Source: Casuarina equisetifolia (taxonomy: Eukaryota; Streptophyta; Magnoliopsida; Fagales; Casuarinaceae). Taken from it: a DNA stretch of 64,000 nt. Within the stretch, counting starts at the first letter, position 1. The number at the start of each line of letters is the position of its first letter. Made by a program: the position numbers and the translations under genes. Below, one piece after another: positions 50,712 to 61,558 of the stretch. The stretch covers positions 14,411,884 to 14,475,883 of the forward strand of contig CM052356.1 of the NCBI GenBank assembly GCA_028551475.1, read 5' to 3'. The notes below the pieces were generated by a model. It was not told where the DNA came from. It saw only the letters and a list, made by a program, of their open reading frames with translations, and searched no databases.

Positions 50712-51462
50712 GTCACAGCCCGGCCTTGTGGTATACTCAGTACCTTCTGTCCCTTCTTGAGGAGAAAGTGATTGCGTGTTTCTGGGTACATAAGTACATA
50801 AGTGAGTTGATTAATCCTCTCAATTGAGATCGCTCTTTTTGAGATGAAATTTTCTTCCAACAAGACTCCACTTTGCATGAACATGCTGATGTGGCCACAC
50901 CATAGGAAGAGGCATCACACGTGGAAGCACCAGAGACAGAGATAGCTTTGCTTAAGCAAGTCCACGTGGTAGGAAGAACTGGTGGACAGCCCAGTGGCAA
51001 GGAGGAAGGCGAACCAAAAAGCACCAAGCCAGGGCATGAGGAGGTGCAGGCCGTATCGATTGAAGAAGTGTGCACCGGCGGCTTAGAAGTGTAGAACTGT
51101 CGTAGGCCTGGGAAGCCTTTTTGTCTAAGGAAGTTAGCGTGTAAGAATAAGGAATAGGGTTACAGGAGGTACTCCTGGCTACTGCAGTCTTGATTAAGGC
51201 CCTTGACCGTGAAGCCTTATAGGGCCGAACAGGCGGCAAGTTTTCTTTTAAAAGGATAGCTAGTGAGTCAAGAGTGGACAGTGACCAATTGTATTTTCTT
51301 AGCTCTGTTTTGAATGCTATTCTCTCCTCCTTTTCCAAGATTTTGTTCCTTATTTGTTGCCAAAATAGGTCCTCGACAAGGGAAGAAGCAGCGCTTCGTC
51401 CCTTACGACCAGCCACTGCACAAAGGCCGGTGACTCAATCCTGCACAACTGAACATAACAAA
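50712..51462 (+). mobile_element. Possible solo LTR
   Basis: A block of distinct composition begins TGTCACAGCCCGGCC and ends CTGAACATAACA, with the TG...CA termini of an LTR. It has no coding frame of recognisable type and no clear target duplication. An inverted partial copy of its start, TGTCACAGCTCTAGG...GGGCTGTGAC, lies just upstream at 50651-50681. This is an inference from end motifs and composition only. Confidence 0.3.
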
Positions 51463-51499
51463 TTTAAGCCCGTAACAATATATTTTCTAAGATCAGGAG

Positions 51500-51554
51500 T
51501 AGAAGAAGCAGAAGAAGAAGAAGAAGAAGAAGAAGAAGAAGAAGAAGAAGAAGA
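51500..51554. repeat. (GAA)n microsatellite
   Basis: About 18 GAA units. Long Glu- or Phe-rich frames across it are artefacts. Confidence 0.9.
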
Positions 51555-51693
51555 CAAACGAACAAGAAGTCCGAAGCATACTTACAGCATCGAGAGAATG
51601 ACAAGCGGAGGCAGAAGAGATCTGAAGCACGCATTTATGCGAGTCATTCCAAAAGAACAAGTCCAAATCATGGCCTACACAAATCACTTGTGA

Positions 51694-51795
51694 GGGAGAG
51701 CGACCTAAAGCATTAATTAGTCCTTTAATTTCTGACTTGTGTGCTTGGAAATAAATCTCAAGAACTAATTAATGCTTTAACTCGCTCTCCCTACA
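51694..51795. repeat. Short inverted repeat (hairpin) 5' of the MATE relic
   Basis: The left arm, about 51692-51722, reads GAGGGAGAGCGACCTAAAGC then ATTAATTAGT. The right arm, about 51755-51795, is its reverse complement with two or three mismatches and ends GCTCTCCCTAC. The loop is about 30-35 nt. It could be a small foldback element or a small-RNA precursor. Confidence 0.6.
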
Positions 51796-53125
51796 GGTGG
51801 AAACAACAGTTGCGGTGCAATATGGGGTTGGTGAATAGATGAAAACCCTAAATTTAAGTCACTGAAAATGATAGGAAGAGAAGAATATTCGTGCCTTCTT
51901 TCTTGAAAATCTTGAACTCAAAACAACAATAATAATGTTCCGTGTCTTCCACAAAGTCTTCAATGTTTTGCATTTTTTTGTTGAAATAGTTGAACCCTGT
52001 TATACAGCTTCATGTTTTGCAAATAATAATAATAAGTTACAACTCATTTTTACTTTTTTTTTAATAAAAAAATTAAGTTTCAGTTCTTAAATCTATTGAA
52101 TTTTTTGTCAAACAGGTCATAAAAGTATATCTAACAATACTATTATATAGTTAAAAAGATTAATATTGAAGTTTAGAGAATATAATAGTATTGCAGGGCC
52201 ACTTGTATCAGTTAATCTCCTGTTAAATCTTTTGCAGGTGATTTCAATCATGTTCGTTGGCCATCTTGGAAAGCTAGCCCTTGCTGGTGCTTCCATGGCC
52301 ACTTCCTTTGCCTCAGTGACTGGTTTCAGCTTGTTGGTATGGTTACTACTCTTCATCTAATTGATGTAGCTTGGCATATGGCTTTTAGATATTCTAGCCA
52401 AAAAAAAAAAAAAAAAGAGCCCAGTTGATATATATGTAACTATTTGCTCATTTATTGGCTTTTGAACAAAGAATTTTCGGTTGATTTTTCTCATTGACCC
52501 TTTTAACTTGTGGATAATCTGTTCAGCAATTCGACCATTGGCCCTCTTTTTTCTTTTTTCACCATGGGCCCTCTTCATACCATTTCATTTGGAGTTTTTG
52601 TCGTTTGTTTTTATTTCTTCATGGATAGGCATTGGAACTTATACTTGCGCATACAAGTTACTCACTTTAACATTTTTGAACAATATATATCATTGCTTCA
52701 ATACCGTAAACCAGCAATATGTTCTTCTCTGGCACACAAAGGCTTGTCATTCATAACTTACAATCTTTTTCATGTTCCTTTCGTTACCTGATTAATGTAA
52801 ATGGACATAGCTAGCTCCATCGGACAGAGACCGGAGCTTCAGAGCAGATTTCCTCACATTTCGTTGTCAAAATCACTTGGTTTTGTTACATTAGAATCTT
52901 TTCCTAAATTTTCACCTGATCTTGTTTCCCTGTAATAGGCATATTTTGTAGAGAAAATTGTCTGATATCATTATGATAGCGTCCCTTTTGTTTTGAGTAG
53001 ATTGGAATGGGAAACACATTAGACACATTCTGTGGTCAGGCTTACAGAGCAAAGCAGTATAGCATGCTCGGCATTCACATGCAGAGAGCTATGCTTGTTC
53101 TTCTAATGGTTAGTCTTCCCCTGCA

Positions 53126-53130
53126 TATAT
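53126..53130. repeat. Target-site duplication, left (TATAT)
   Basis: TATAT directly before the left LTR is repeated at 58831-58835 directly after the right LTR, the 5-bp duplication expected of Copia integration. Confidence 0.8.
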
Positions 53131-53517
53131 TGTTAGGTTTGGAGTAAATTAGTAAGGGTAATTATGTAACTACTATATTTGTATTATGGGTAGTTTATAA
53201 GAGTTTCTTAATCTTATTCTATTTAAGTCTCCTAGTCTTATTCTATTTGGGTTTCCTTGGTACTTGTATAAAAGGAAACCTTATGGGGAAACCTAGGTAT
53301 GAGGTTGAGAGTGATTGAGAGAAAATAGAGGTTTTTCTGTAAGCACTGTAAGCCCTCCTCATCATAGTGAAGAATTTCTCCTTAGGCCGGGGATGTAGGG
53401 ATTATTTTGAACCTTGTAATTTCTGTGTGTTCTTTACTTGACTAATATTCTCTTTGTGTGTGTGGTGAGATCCTGAGAGATTCCATGAGTTTAGATTCAC
53501 GGGTTTGTTTTCTAACA
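53131..53517 (+). repeat. 5' LTR of the MATE-inserted Copia
   Basis: 387 bp, TGTTAGG...TCTAACA. TATAAAAGG at about 53270 (GTACTTGTATAAAAGGAAAC) is a good TATA box for the element's transcript. Nearly identical to the LTR at 58446-58830. Confidence 0.95.
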
Positions 53518-53520
53518 AAC

Positions 53521-53533
53521 TGGTATCGGCGCC
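53521..53533 (+). other. Primer-binding site
   Basis: TGGTATCGGCGCC, three bases after the 5' LTR, matches the plant initiator tRNA-Met type (usual start TGGTATCAGAGC) with a few changes. Confidence 0.7.
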
Positions 53534-53997
53534 TAGGTTCTTAAATTAGGGCCAAGGCTCGTTCTTTGTCAGGCAGTTAGTAGAAGAACAATTGTTTTGG
53601 TGTGTATTTAGCACACCGCACACAAGAGGGAAGCTATCAACAAAGGCTTTGTTCCACGAACCCTTTTGTCGAACATTTGGTGTGTAATGCACGGAGGGAG
53701 AAGCTAAAATCGGCGTTTGAGGTACGAATTTTCTTCTCTAGCATTCGTTTGTGTGATTTTTGACTTCTTTGTGGTCGGAAAATTAATTGAAGTGCTGCGG
53801 GTTGTGTTGAACCTATGAGCCCGAAAAGGAGAATTACGATTTCTCTTTCATTTGAGCATTTCATGGAGCGATTTTGAGTTCTATAGACTCATTGGAAGCC
53901 AATCTATTGATTGGTGTTCTTGTTTCGTCAGAAACCGCTTTGGAACGGCGGTAATCGAAGGAGAAAGACGGCTGCAATAGCAAAAACGGGTTCTATT

Positions 53998-54192
53998 GAC
54001 CTAGAGTTGACCCAGTCAAAGTTAGACCCGTTGACTAGGTCAAAGTTTGACATGTTGACCGTTGAACGTTGACCAGATCCGAAGACCTGGCCCAGCCCAG
54101 ATCCAAACCCGATTTGTCAACTTGGTCCAGTTGTCCGTTGACTGACCGAGCGTTGACTTTGATCGTTGATCGTTGATTGTTGACTTTGACTG
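53998..54192. promoter_or_regulatory. Dense W-box (TTGAC) array in the Copia leader
   Basis: About 13 TTGAC cores lie within 200 bp on both strands, many as TTGACC or TTGACT, the full W-box. They sit between the primer-binding site and gag. W-boxes bind WRKY factors of defence and stress signalling. Binding here is inferred; the density itself is seen. The repeats also look like degenerate copies of a GTTGACTTTGACC-like unit. Confidence 0.5.
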
Positions 54193-54391
54193 AATGAAAT
54201 TTTTAGATGATTTCTGTGCCAATTTTTACAGTATTTTTCTATGATTTTTTGGGAGATATTTGACTATTTTTTAGCATAATCAGAGGGGTATTTTGGTCAA
54301 TTTGATTGGCATTTGTTGAGGAGTATTTTGGTAATTTTACACTTTTAATTTCTATTGAGGGAAAAGTCAAAAAGGAGTTTATTTTGTTGTG

Positions 54392-55190
54392 ATGGATGAT
54401 ATGAATACTTTTAATAAATATATGACCATGTTAAATTCATCTAATTTTCAAACTTGGAAGCCGCGGTTGGAAGATTACTTGATTAGTAGAGATCTGTATG
54501 ATGCTGTGGATGGAGATTCTGCTAGGCCTTCGAATCTGACTGATAAAGAGTGGGAGAAGTTGAATAAGAAAATTGTCTCTCAAATTAGACAATTTATTGA
54601 GGACAGTATTTATCATCATATTGCACATGAGACTAAAGCTAGTGAGTTATGGAAGAAGCTTGAGGCTCTCTATGAACACAAAACTTCTCAGAATAAGGTT
54701 TCCCTACTTAAGAGGTTAATTAACTTGAAGTACAAGGTAGGACGGCCGATAATAGAGTTCTTGAGTGAGTTTAAGTCTTTGGTGAATTAGTTAGCGATGG
54801 TAAAAATTGCTCTAGAAGATGAATTGCAGGCAATGTTATTGTTGAGTAACTTACTTGATAGCTGGCGGACATTAGTAGTCACTCTCACAAACTCAGCTTC
54901 GAGTGGCATTCTGAGTATGAAGTCAGTCCATGAAGGTTTGCTTAATGAAAAAACCAGAATAATTGAGCAAGGAGCACATGGACATACAGAAGTATTGATT
55001 ACAGAAAAGAGGAGGAGAAATAGATATGTAGACAGAAATAGAGACAGAAGCAAGAGTAGAGGTAGAAGTAAAAGTAGAGCACCAAATTCTAATAGATCAC
55101 GTGGAGTCTCACGTTCGAGGAAATATTTCAAGTGCTATCATTATGGTAAGTCTGGCCATTATAAGAGAGACTGTAGAATACTTAAGGAAG
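54392..55190 (+). pseudogene. Copia gag, interrupted
   Basis: Starts with ATG at 54392 (MDDMNTFNKYMTMLNSSNFQ). The UBN2/gag helical region is clear: KLEALYEHKTSQNKVSLLKR. A TAG near 54788 interrupts it. After a basic Arg/Ser-rich stretch comes the zinc knuckle CYHYGKSGHYKRDC, in which the second Cys is Tyr, so zinc binding is lost. Confidence 0.85.
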
Positions 55191-58100
55191 AAGAATCAAG
55201 GAATGGAGAAAATGAAGTTGAAAAAGATACAGTGGCAACTACATCCGGTATTGGGGATATTATGATCTTTTATGATTCTCAAATCAACATCTCATGTCAG
55301 GTTTCATCTTGGATTGTTGACATAGGTGCCTCTTTTCATGGTACCCCATATGAAAGGTTCTTCACATCTTATTCAGGTGGTGATTTTGGATGTGTTAGCT
55401 TGGGAAATAATGCACATGCAAAGATAGTTGGCATTGGAGATGTAGTTTTGGAGACTAGTGTTGGATGTAAGCTAGTTCTGAAGAATGTCAAATATGTCCC
55501 TAAGATTTGTTTCAACTTGATCTCTACTGGCGTCCTTGATGATGAGGGATATGATAATTACTTTGGTAGCGGTAAATAGAAACTTAGTAGAGGTTCTCTT
55601 ATACTTGCAAAAGGGCAAAAGGTTAATACTTTCTACAAGACTGAAGCTAGTATTCAGAAAGGCAAGGTAAATGTAGTGGAAGATAATCACATGGAGCTAT
55701 GGCACATGCGACTTGGACATCTCAGTGAGAATGGACTTCATCATTTGATAAAGAACAAAATCATATCAGGAGTCAGTGGTGCTGATTTGCAGTTGAAGCC
55801 TTATGATCATTGCTTAGTTGGAAAGCAACGTAGAGTCTCATTTCGGAGAGGACACCCGTCTGAAAGAAAACATGTCCTTGATTTGATTCATTCAAATGTG
55901 TGTATGTTGAAGGTGAAAACTCCTGGTGGCGCTATATATTTTGTTACCTTCATTGATGATCATTCTAGAAAGGTATGGGCTTATGCACTGAAGACTAAGG
56001 ATCAAGTTTTGGAAGTCTTCAAACAGTTTCATGCTATGGTTAAGATAACAACTAGAAGGAAACTAAAGTACGTCCGTGTAGATAATGAAGGTGAATACAG
56101 AGGGCTGTTTGAAGAATATTGCAAAACTCAAGGTATCAGGCTTGAGAAGACAGTTTTTAAAACTCCAAAGCATAATAGGGTTGCAGAATGGATGAACAGA
56201 ATTATTGTTGAGAGAATCAGGTGTATGCTTTCACATTCTTGATTATCTTAGTCATTTTGTGGTGAAGCTATGTGTACTGCAGTAGATCTTATTAACCTAT
56301 CTCCTTCAGTTCCATTAAAAGGTAATCTACCTGAGAGAGTATGGACTGGCAAGGAGGTTTCTTTCAAGTACTTGAGAGTATTTGGTTGTAGGGTGTTTGT
56401 TCACATTCCTAAGGATGAGAGGAACAAGCTTGATGATAAAGCTTGAGATTGCATCTTCTTGGGCTATGGACATGATGCTTTTGGATATAGATTGTGGGAT
56501 CCAGCTGCAAAGAAATTGATTAGAAGCAGAGATGTTATCTTCTTTGAAGATCAGACTATTGAAGATCTTAAGAAGACTGAAAAACGAAGAGTTGTTAATG
56601 AAAATCTTAAGGATATAATCACACCTTCTTCTTCCCCAATAAGTGCACATGAAGGGGGAACTACACAGGAAGAGCCACTTGAGGATGTAGCAAGTGAAGA
56701 AGTTCCTAAAACTCCAATTGTTGAAGAATTTGAAGGACATGTTGATAATCATTCAATTGAGTCATCGACCTAGCCACCACATGAGTACTTGATGCTAACT
56801 GATGGGGGAGAGCCACAATGCTATAAGGAAGCTAATGAATGTAAGCACAAGAAAGAGTGGAAGAAAGCTATGCGAGAATAGATGAATTCCTTGCGGGAAA
56901 ATCACACTTATGATCTTGTGACATTGCCTAAAGGTAGGAGAGCACTTAAAAATAAGTAGGTGTACAAGTTGAAGTCAGAAGAGAATAATCCACTACCAAG
57001 GTATAAGGCCCAGTTAGTTGTGAAGGGTTATGGTCAAAAGAAAGGTATTGACTTTGAGGAGATTTTCTCTCCTGTGGAGAGGATGTCTTCAATCAGAGTT
57101 ATTCTTGGTTTGGCTACTAGATTGAACTTGAAGGTAGAACAACTTGATGTGAAGACTACATTCCTTCATGGAGACTTGGAGGAAGAGATTTATATGGAGC
57201 AACCTGAGGGCTTCATAGAGAAGGGTAAAAAGAATCTTGTATGTCAACTGAAGAAAAGCTTGTATGGTCAAAAACAAGCATATCGTCAGTGGTATAAGAA
57301 GTTTGAGTCATCCATGTTACAACATAGTTATAACAAGACCAGGTTAGATCATTATGTGTTTGTGAAGCACTTTTTAGGTGGTGATTTTGTCATCCTACTC
57401 CTATATGTTGATGATATGTTGATTGTTGGCCAGGACATTAAGAAGATTGCTGAGCTCAAGAATGATTTAGGCAAGTCTTTCACGATGAAAAATTTGGGAC
57501 CGGTAAAGCAAATCCTTGGTATGGAAGTTAAATGCGACAGAAAACATGGAAAGTTATAGCTATCTCAGGAGAAGTATATAAAGAAGATACTTCAGAGATT
57601 TGACATGGACAAGGCAAAAGCAGTAAGTAGTCCATTTACAAGTTATTTCAAGCTGAGTAAGGAGTAGAAGCCAAAAGTAAGAGTGATGTTGAGTATATTA
57701 AGAAAACACCTTACGCATCTGCGGTTGGTAGCTTGATGTATGCTGCGGTAAGTATTAGACCAGATATTGCTCATGCAGTTGGAATAGTTAGTCATTTTCT
57801 TTTAGATCCTGGAAAAATACATTGGGAAGCTGTGAAGTGGATACTCAGGTATCTTAAAGGAACTCCTAAGTTGTGTTTATGTTTTGGTAATGATGAGCTT
57901 GTATTGGTTGGATACACATATGCAGATATGGCTGGTGACCATGATGGGAGGAGATCTACAATAGGGTACATGCTCACCTTCACAGGGGGAGTAGTTTCAT
58001 GGCAGTCTAGGCTACAGGATTGTGTTGCTTGTCTACAATAGAAGTAGAGTATATAGCAATCACTGAGGGTGGAAAAGAAGTTTTGTAGATGAAGATGTTT

Positions 58101-58367
58101 TTTCAAGAACTTGGCATAAAACAAGGAATGGTTATCCTTTATAGTGACAACCAAAGTTCCATCTGCCTCAGTAAGAACACGTCATCTCATTTAAGGTCTA
58201 AGCACATTGATGTCAAATATCATTGGATTAGAGATGTATTAGAATCTAAGTAGTTAGATCTTGTGAAGATTCACACTGATGATAATGGAGTAGATATGTT
58301 GACGAAGCCGCTGACAAGAGACAAGCTAGAGATTTGTCAACGGGTTGCTAGAATGGACTCCAAGTAG
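55191..58367 (+). pseudogene. Copia pol (protease, integrase, RT, RNase H), interrupted
   Basis: Protease motif reads WIVDIGASFHGT instead of DSGAS. The first integrase zinc motif keeps MRLGHL but has YDHC for the usual CxxC. The core has FVTFIDDHSRKVWAYAL and VAEWMNR. Reverse transcriptase spans about 56860-57560 with LKKSLYGQKQAYRQWYKKF and LLLYVDDMLIVG (YVDD near 57404). RNase H spans about 57730-58360 with RPDIAHAVGIVSHF and RRSTIGYMLTFTGG. In-frame stops occur near 55577, 56240, 56446, 56770, 56880, 56958, 57557, 57667 and 58039. Several look like single transitions. Non-functional. Confidence 0.9.
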
Positions 58368-58431
58368 AGTCAAGTCTAAGGAGCAATGTTCTTTCTCTTA
58401 TGGTGTAGGGATGTTGCACTAATGTTACTCC

Positions 58432-58445
58432 AAAAGGGGGGAAAT
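58432..58445 (+). other. Polypurine tract
   Basis: AAAAGGGGGGAAAT directly before the 3' LTR, the plus-strand primer site of the element. Confidence 0.85.
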
Positions 58446-58830
58446 TGTTAGGTTTGGAGTAAATTAGTAAGGGTAATTATGTAACTACCATATTTGTATT
58501 ATGGGTAGTTTATAAGGGTTTTCCAATCTTATTCTATTTAGGTCTCTTAGTCCTATTCTATTTGGGTTTCCTTGGTACTTGTATAAAAGGAAACCTTATG
58601 GGGAAACTTAAGTATGAGGTTGAGAGTGATTGAGAGAAAACAGAGGTTTTTCTATAAGCACTATAAGCCCTCTCATCATAGTGAAGATTGCTCCTTAGGT
58701 CGGGAATGTAGGGATTATCTCGAACCTCGTAATTTCTGTGTGTTCTTTACTTGACTAATATTCTCTTTGTGTGTGCGGTGAGATCCTGAGAGATTTCGTG
58801 AGTTTAGATTCACAGGTTTGTTTTCTAACA
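58446..58830 (+). repeat. 3' LTR of the MATE-inserted Copia
   Basis: 385 bp, about 94 percent identical to the 5' LTR by eye. Followed directly by the TATAT target duplication (58831-58835) and the resumed MATE exon. Confidence 0.95.
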
Positions 58831-61558
58831 TATATATGGGCCAACGCTAGCCACATTCTTGTACTCTTGGGACAAGATCCAAAAATCTCAACTGAAGCTG
58901 GTCATTACGCTCGCTTCATGATTCCTAGCATTTTCGCTTTTGCCATCCTTCAATGTCACATTCGGTTCTTGAAAAGCCAAAACATCATAATTCCTATGAT
59001 GGTTAGTACAACAATAACAACACTGGCACATATACCCATCTGTTGGGTCTTAGTATCCAAGTCTGGTCTGGGAAATAAGGGCGTTGCTGTGGCAAATGCA
59101 ATCTCTTACTTGATCAATGCACTGTTGATGATAACATATGTTCGAACATCTCCCTCCTATAAGAAGACATGGAATAGAATTTCGAAGGAAGCATTCCATG
59201 GGATTCCCCAGTTTCTGAAACTATCGATACCTTTTGCTATAATGCTTACGTAAGTCTCTGATTATCCCCTTCGAACCATCCCTTCTCCTGGGATTTAAGA
59301 ATTTGAATGAAACAGAAAGAAGAAAAAGTTGTCTAAACTTTCCTGTTTCATTTTGCGGAACAGTTTAGAGATCTGGTCATTCGAAATGATGGTTGTCTTA
59401 TCCGATCTTTTAACCAACCCAACGCTTGAAACATCAGTGCTGTTAATCAGGTTTGTACCATAAGCTCTAAAATGTCAATCAGGTTTCTGTAAGTACTTAC
59501 CAATTCTGGTCTATTCCGGCCTTAACACATGTTCAATGGTTTACATGATACCTCTCGGTCTTAGCGGTACAACAAGGTGAATGTCAGCTAAACTATGTTG
59601 CGGTGTCTGCTCTAGTCTGCATTTTCGGGTACCAGTAATTCTCTTTTTTTGCTGTCATTGTAGCACCAGAGTTTCAAATGAGCTAGGCGCTGGAAGACCA
59701 CAAGCAACTCGTCTAGCTGTACGGGTGGCTGTATCCATGGTTGCGGCAGAGGCCTTTCTGGCAGCCACTGTGATGATATTGGGCCACAATGTATGGGGTT
59801 ATTGTTACAGCAAGGAAAAGGAAGTAGTAAAATATGTCGGAGAAATGTTGCTTTTGATTGCAGTTTCTCACTTTTTTGATGGAATTCAATCTATTCTTTC
59901 AGGTTTGTGAAACCCCTTCTTGTCCACTTTATTCCTTCACTAAGCATATATGATTTTGTTGTCTACATTTGCTAAGCTCGAGACTTGATCAGTGAAGAAT
60001 CGTTGAATAAGAACTTGTGTATTTGCAGTCATATATACTGAAACTTATATTTAAACACCCAAACCGATTTATTTTGTTTTTATTTTTTTGCGAACAATAT
60101 CTTCTTAAGATTGATTAAACAGTTAAGTCAAGTGACAAAGTTATAATATCATAATTAATAGGGCATTTATGTAATTATTAAAATTAGAATTTTTCTCTAT
60201 AAATAAATGTAGTATGAAAGAACTTTGTGAGAGTGCCATTTTACTAAAAGCACTTTCAAGGGATTGAAGGAGATGTATTGTGAGGAAGTAAAAGAAAATC
60301 TATAAGATGCAACTAAAGGAGACGTATTATGTTAATTCAAATCTCTTTAAATATACTATGATTATATTTATACGTTTTTATTGTTATATGTTTGATTCAT
60401 TTGCAGATAATAATGTGATCTAATGAATCCCCAATATATCTTTGCAACATTTAGTTTTTCCAACATTCCCTTAGCTTAGTGATAAGTTAAGGAGCTACTG
60501 GTCTACAAGTTTGGATGGGTGCATTTATTAAAAGAAAAAAAAATCATCAATCCAACTTCATTTCAAACAACAATATTTATTTTTTCTAATAATTATTATA
60601 CAGTAATTTATTTTCTAGAGTTAGATTTAGTATTACCATGAAGAATTATGCACATATCTTAATTATTTACTTCTTTTAATTGATATTTCATAAATGATAA
60701 TTTGGATTTTTGAAATCAAAATCTGCATGTACATATTTCTTATGTAACACAAGTGAAGAAATAAAACTAATGATAACACAAATGAACAAAAAAAAAATGA
60801 TAAATCAAAAACACTGGGTATTGAAATAACAATTTAGAATGTTCTTATGAAGAACTATCACTACATGCGGCTTTTCTGCATGGTAAAAGTATAGAATCTC
60901 ATACTATAATACGGAGAGCATCCCTACCAATGTGGAATTTTAGTGCTATGCAGCCAGTAACCGAGAACATGAAATCCATCAAAATAGCATCTCCTCATTT
61001 ACTACTCTCTTGCTGATTTTTTTTTTATTTTTATTTTTCACTCTAACTATGTTTTGTTAAAAATTCAGGCACCACGTCAGGATGTGGGCGGCAAAGGCTT
61101 GGGGCTTTTGTTAATCTGGGAGCTTATTATCTAATGGGTATTCCCACGGCTATATTGTTAGGTTTTGTCTATCATCTTGGCGGGAAGGTGATTCGTATAC
61201 TTTCAATTCTTTCTTTTCTTTTTTCTTCTTTCTTTGCTTAATCTTTTCAATTCTAGATACACCCCAGAAAATAAAAATAAGAGAAAAATAGGAACATTAA
61301 CCATATGAAAATGTCTGTTCTGACTCTAATCACAGGGACTCTGGATGGAATAATAGTGGCGCTGTTTGTGCAAGCATTTTCTCTTTCGGTGGTAACCCTA
61401 CGCACTGATTGGGAGAAAGAGGTACGCTATTTGACATGGAAAGTTGCACATAATCCTTGGTTCATTTCATCTGATGTTCACTTTATTTTCTCTTGTAGGT
61501 GAAGAGAGCTTCGGACAGAGTATATGAGACAATGAAACAGCCAGATGCATTGCCATAA

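Larger units (their letters stand above)
53131..58830 (+). mobile_element. Near-complete Ty1/copia retrotransposon inserted in the MATE gene
   Basis: 5.7 kb element in the same orientation as the host gene. It has LTRs of 387 and 385 bp, a 5-bp target duplication, a tRNA-Met-type primer-binding site and a polypurine tract. Order: leader, gag, protease, integrase, reverse transcriptase, RNase H, as in Copia. The gag start (FQTWKPRLEDYLISRDLYDA) and pol style suggest a Tork-like lineage (inference). The LTRs differ at roughly two dozen positions by eye, mostly transitions, so the insertion is not recent. Several in-frame stops and lost catalytic residues make it non-autonomous. Confidence 0.95.
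52196..61558 (+). pseudogene. MATE/DETOXIFICATION transporter pseudogene, split by a Copia insertion
   Basis: Membrane antiporter family that exports organic compounds. Coding pieces by eye: 52196-52336, 53001-53130 continuing at 58836-59249 after the insertion, 59364-59450, 59520-59576, 59664-59902, 61069-61187, 61336-61421, 61499-61558. Pieces in order include LQVISIMFVGHLGKLALAG, MLGIHMQRAMLVLLMVSLPL, VLLGQDPKISTEAGHYARF, STRVSNELGAGRPQATRL and LRTDWEKE, matching the DTX16-like subgroup. Lesions: no ATG exon (about 35-40 N-terminal residues missing; a TAG lies just upstream); a 5.7 kb Copia in the exon coding the loop after LPL; a one-base loss just before that insertion; GG instead of AG at the acceptor 59518-59519; and a one-base loss in ATGGAATAATAG at about 61349 that creates stops. 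Pseudogene status is well supported. Confidence 0.92.

Noticed and set aside
51493..51693. Glu-rich and Phe-rich frames near 51.5 kb
   Set aside because: They are translations of the GAA microsatellite.
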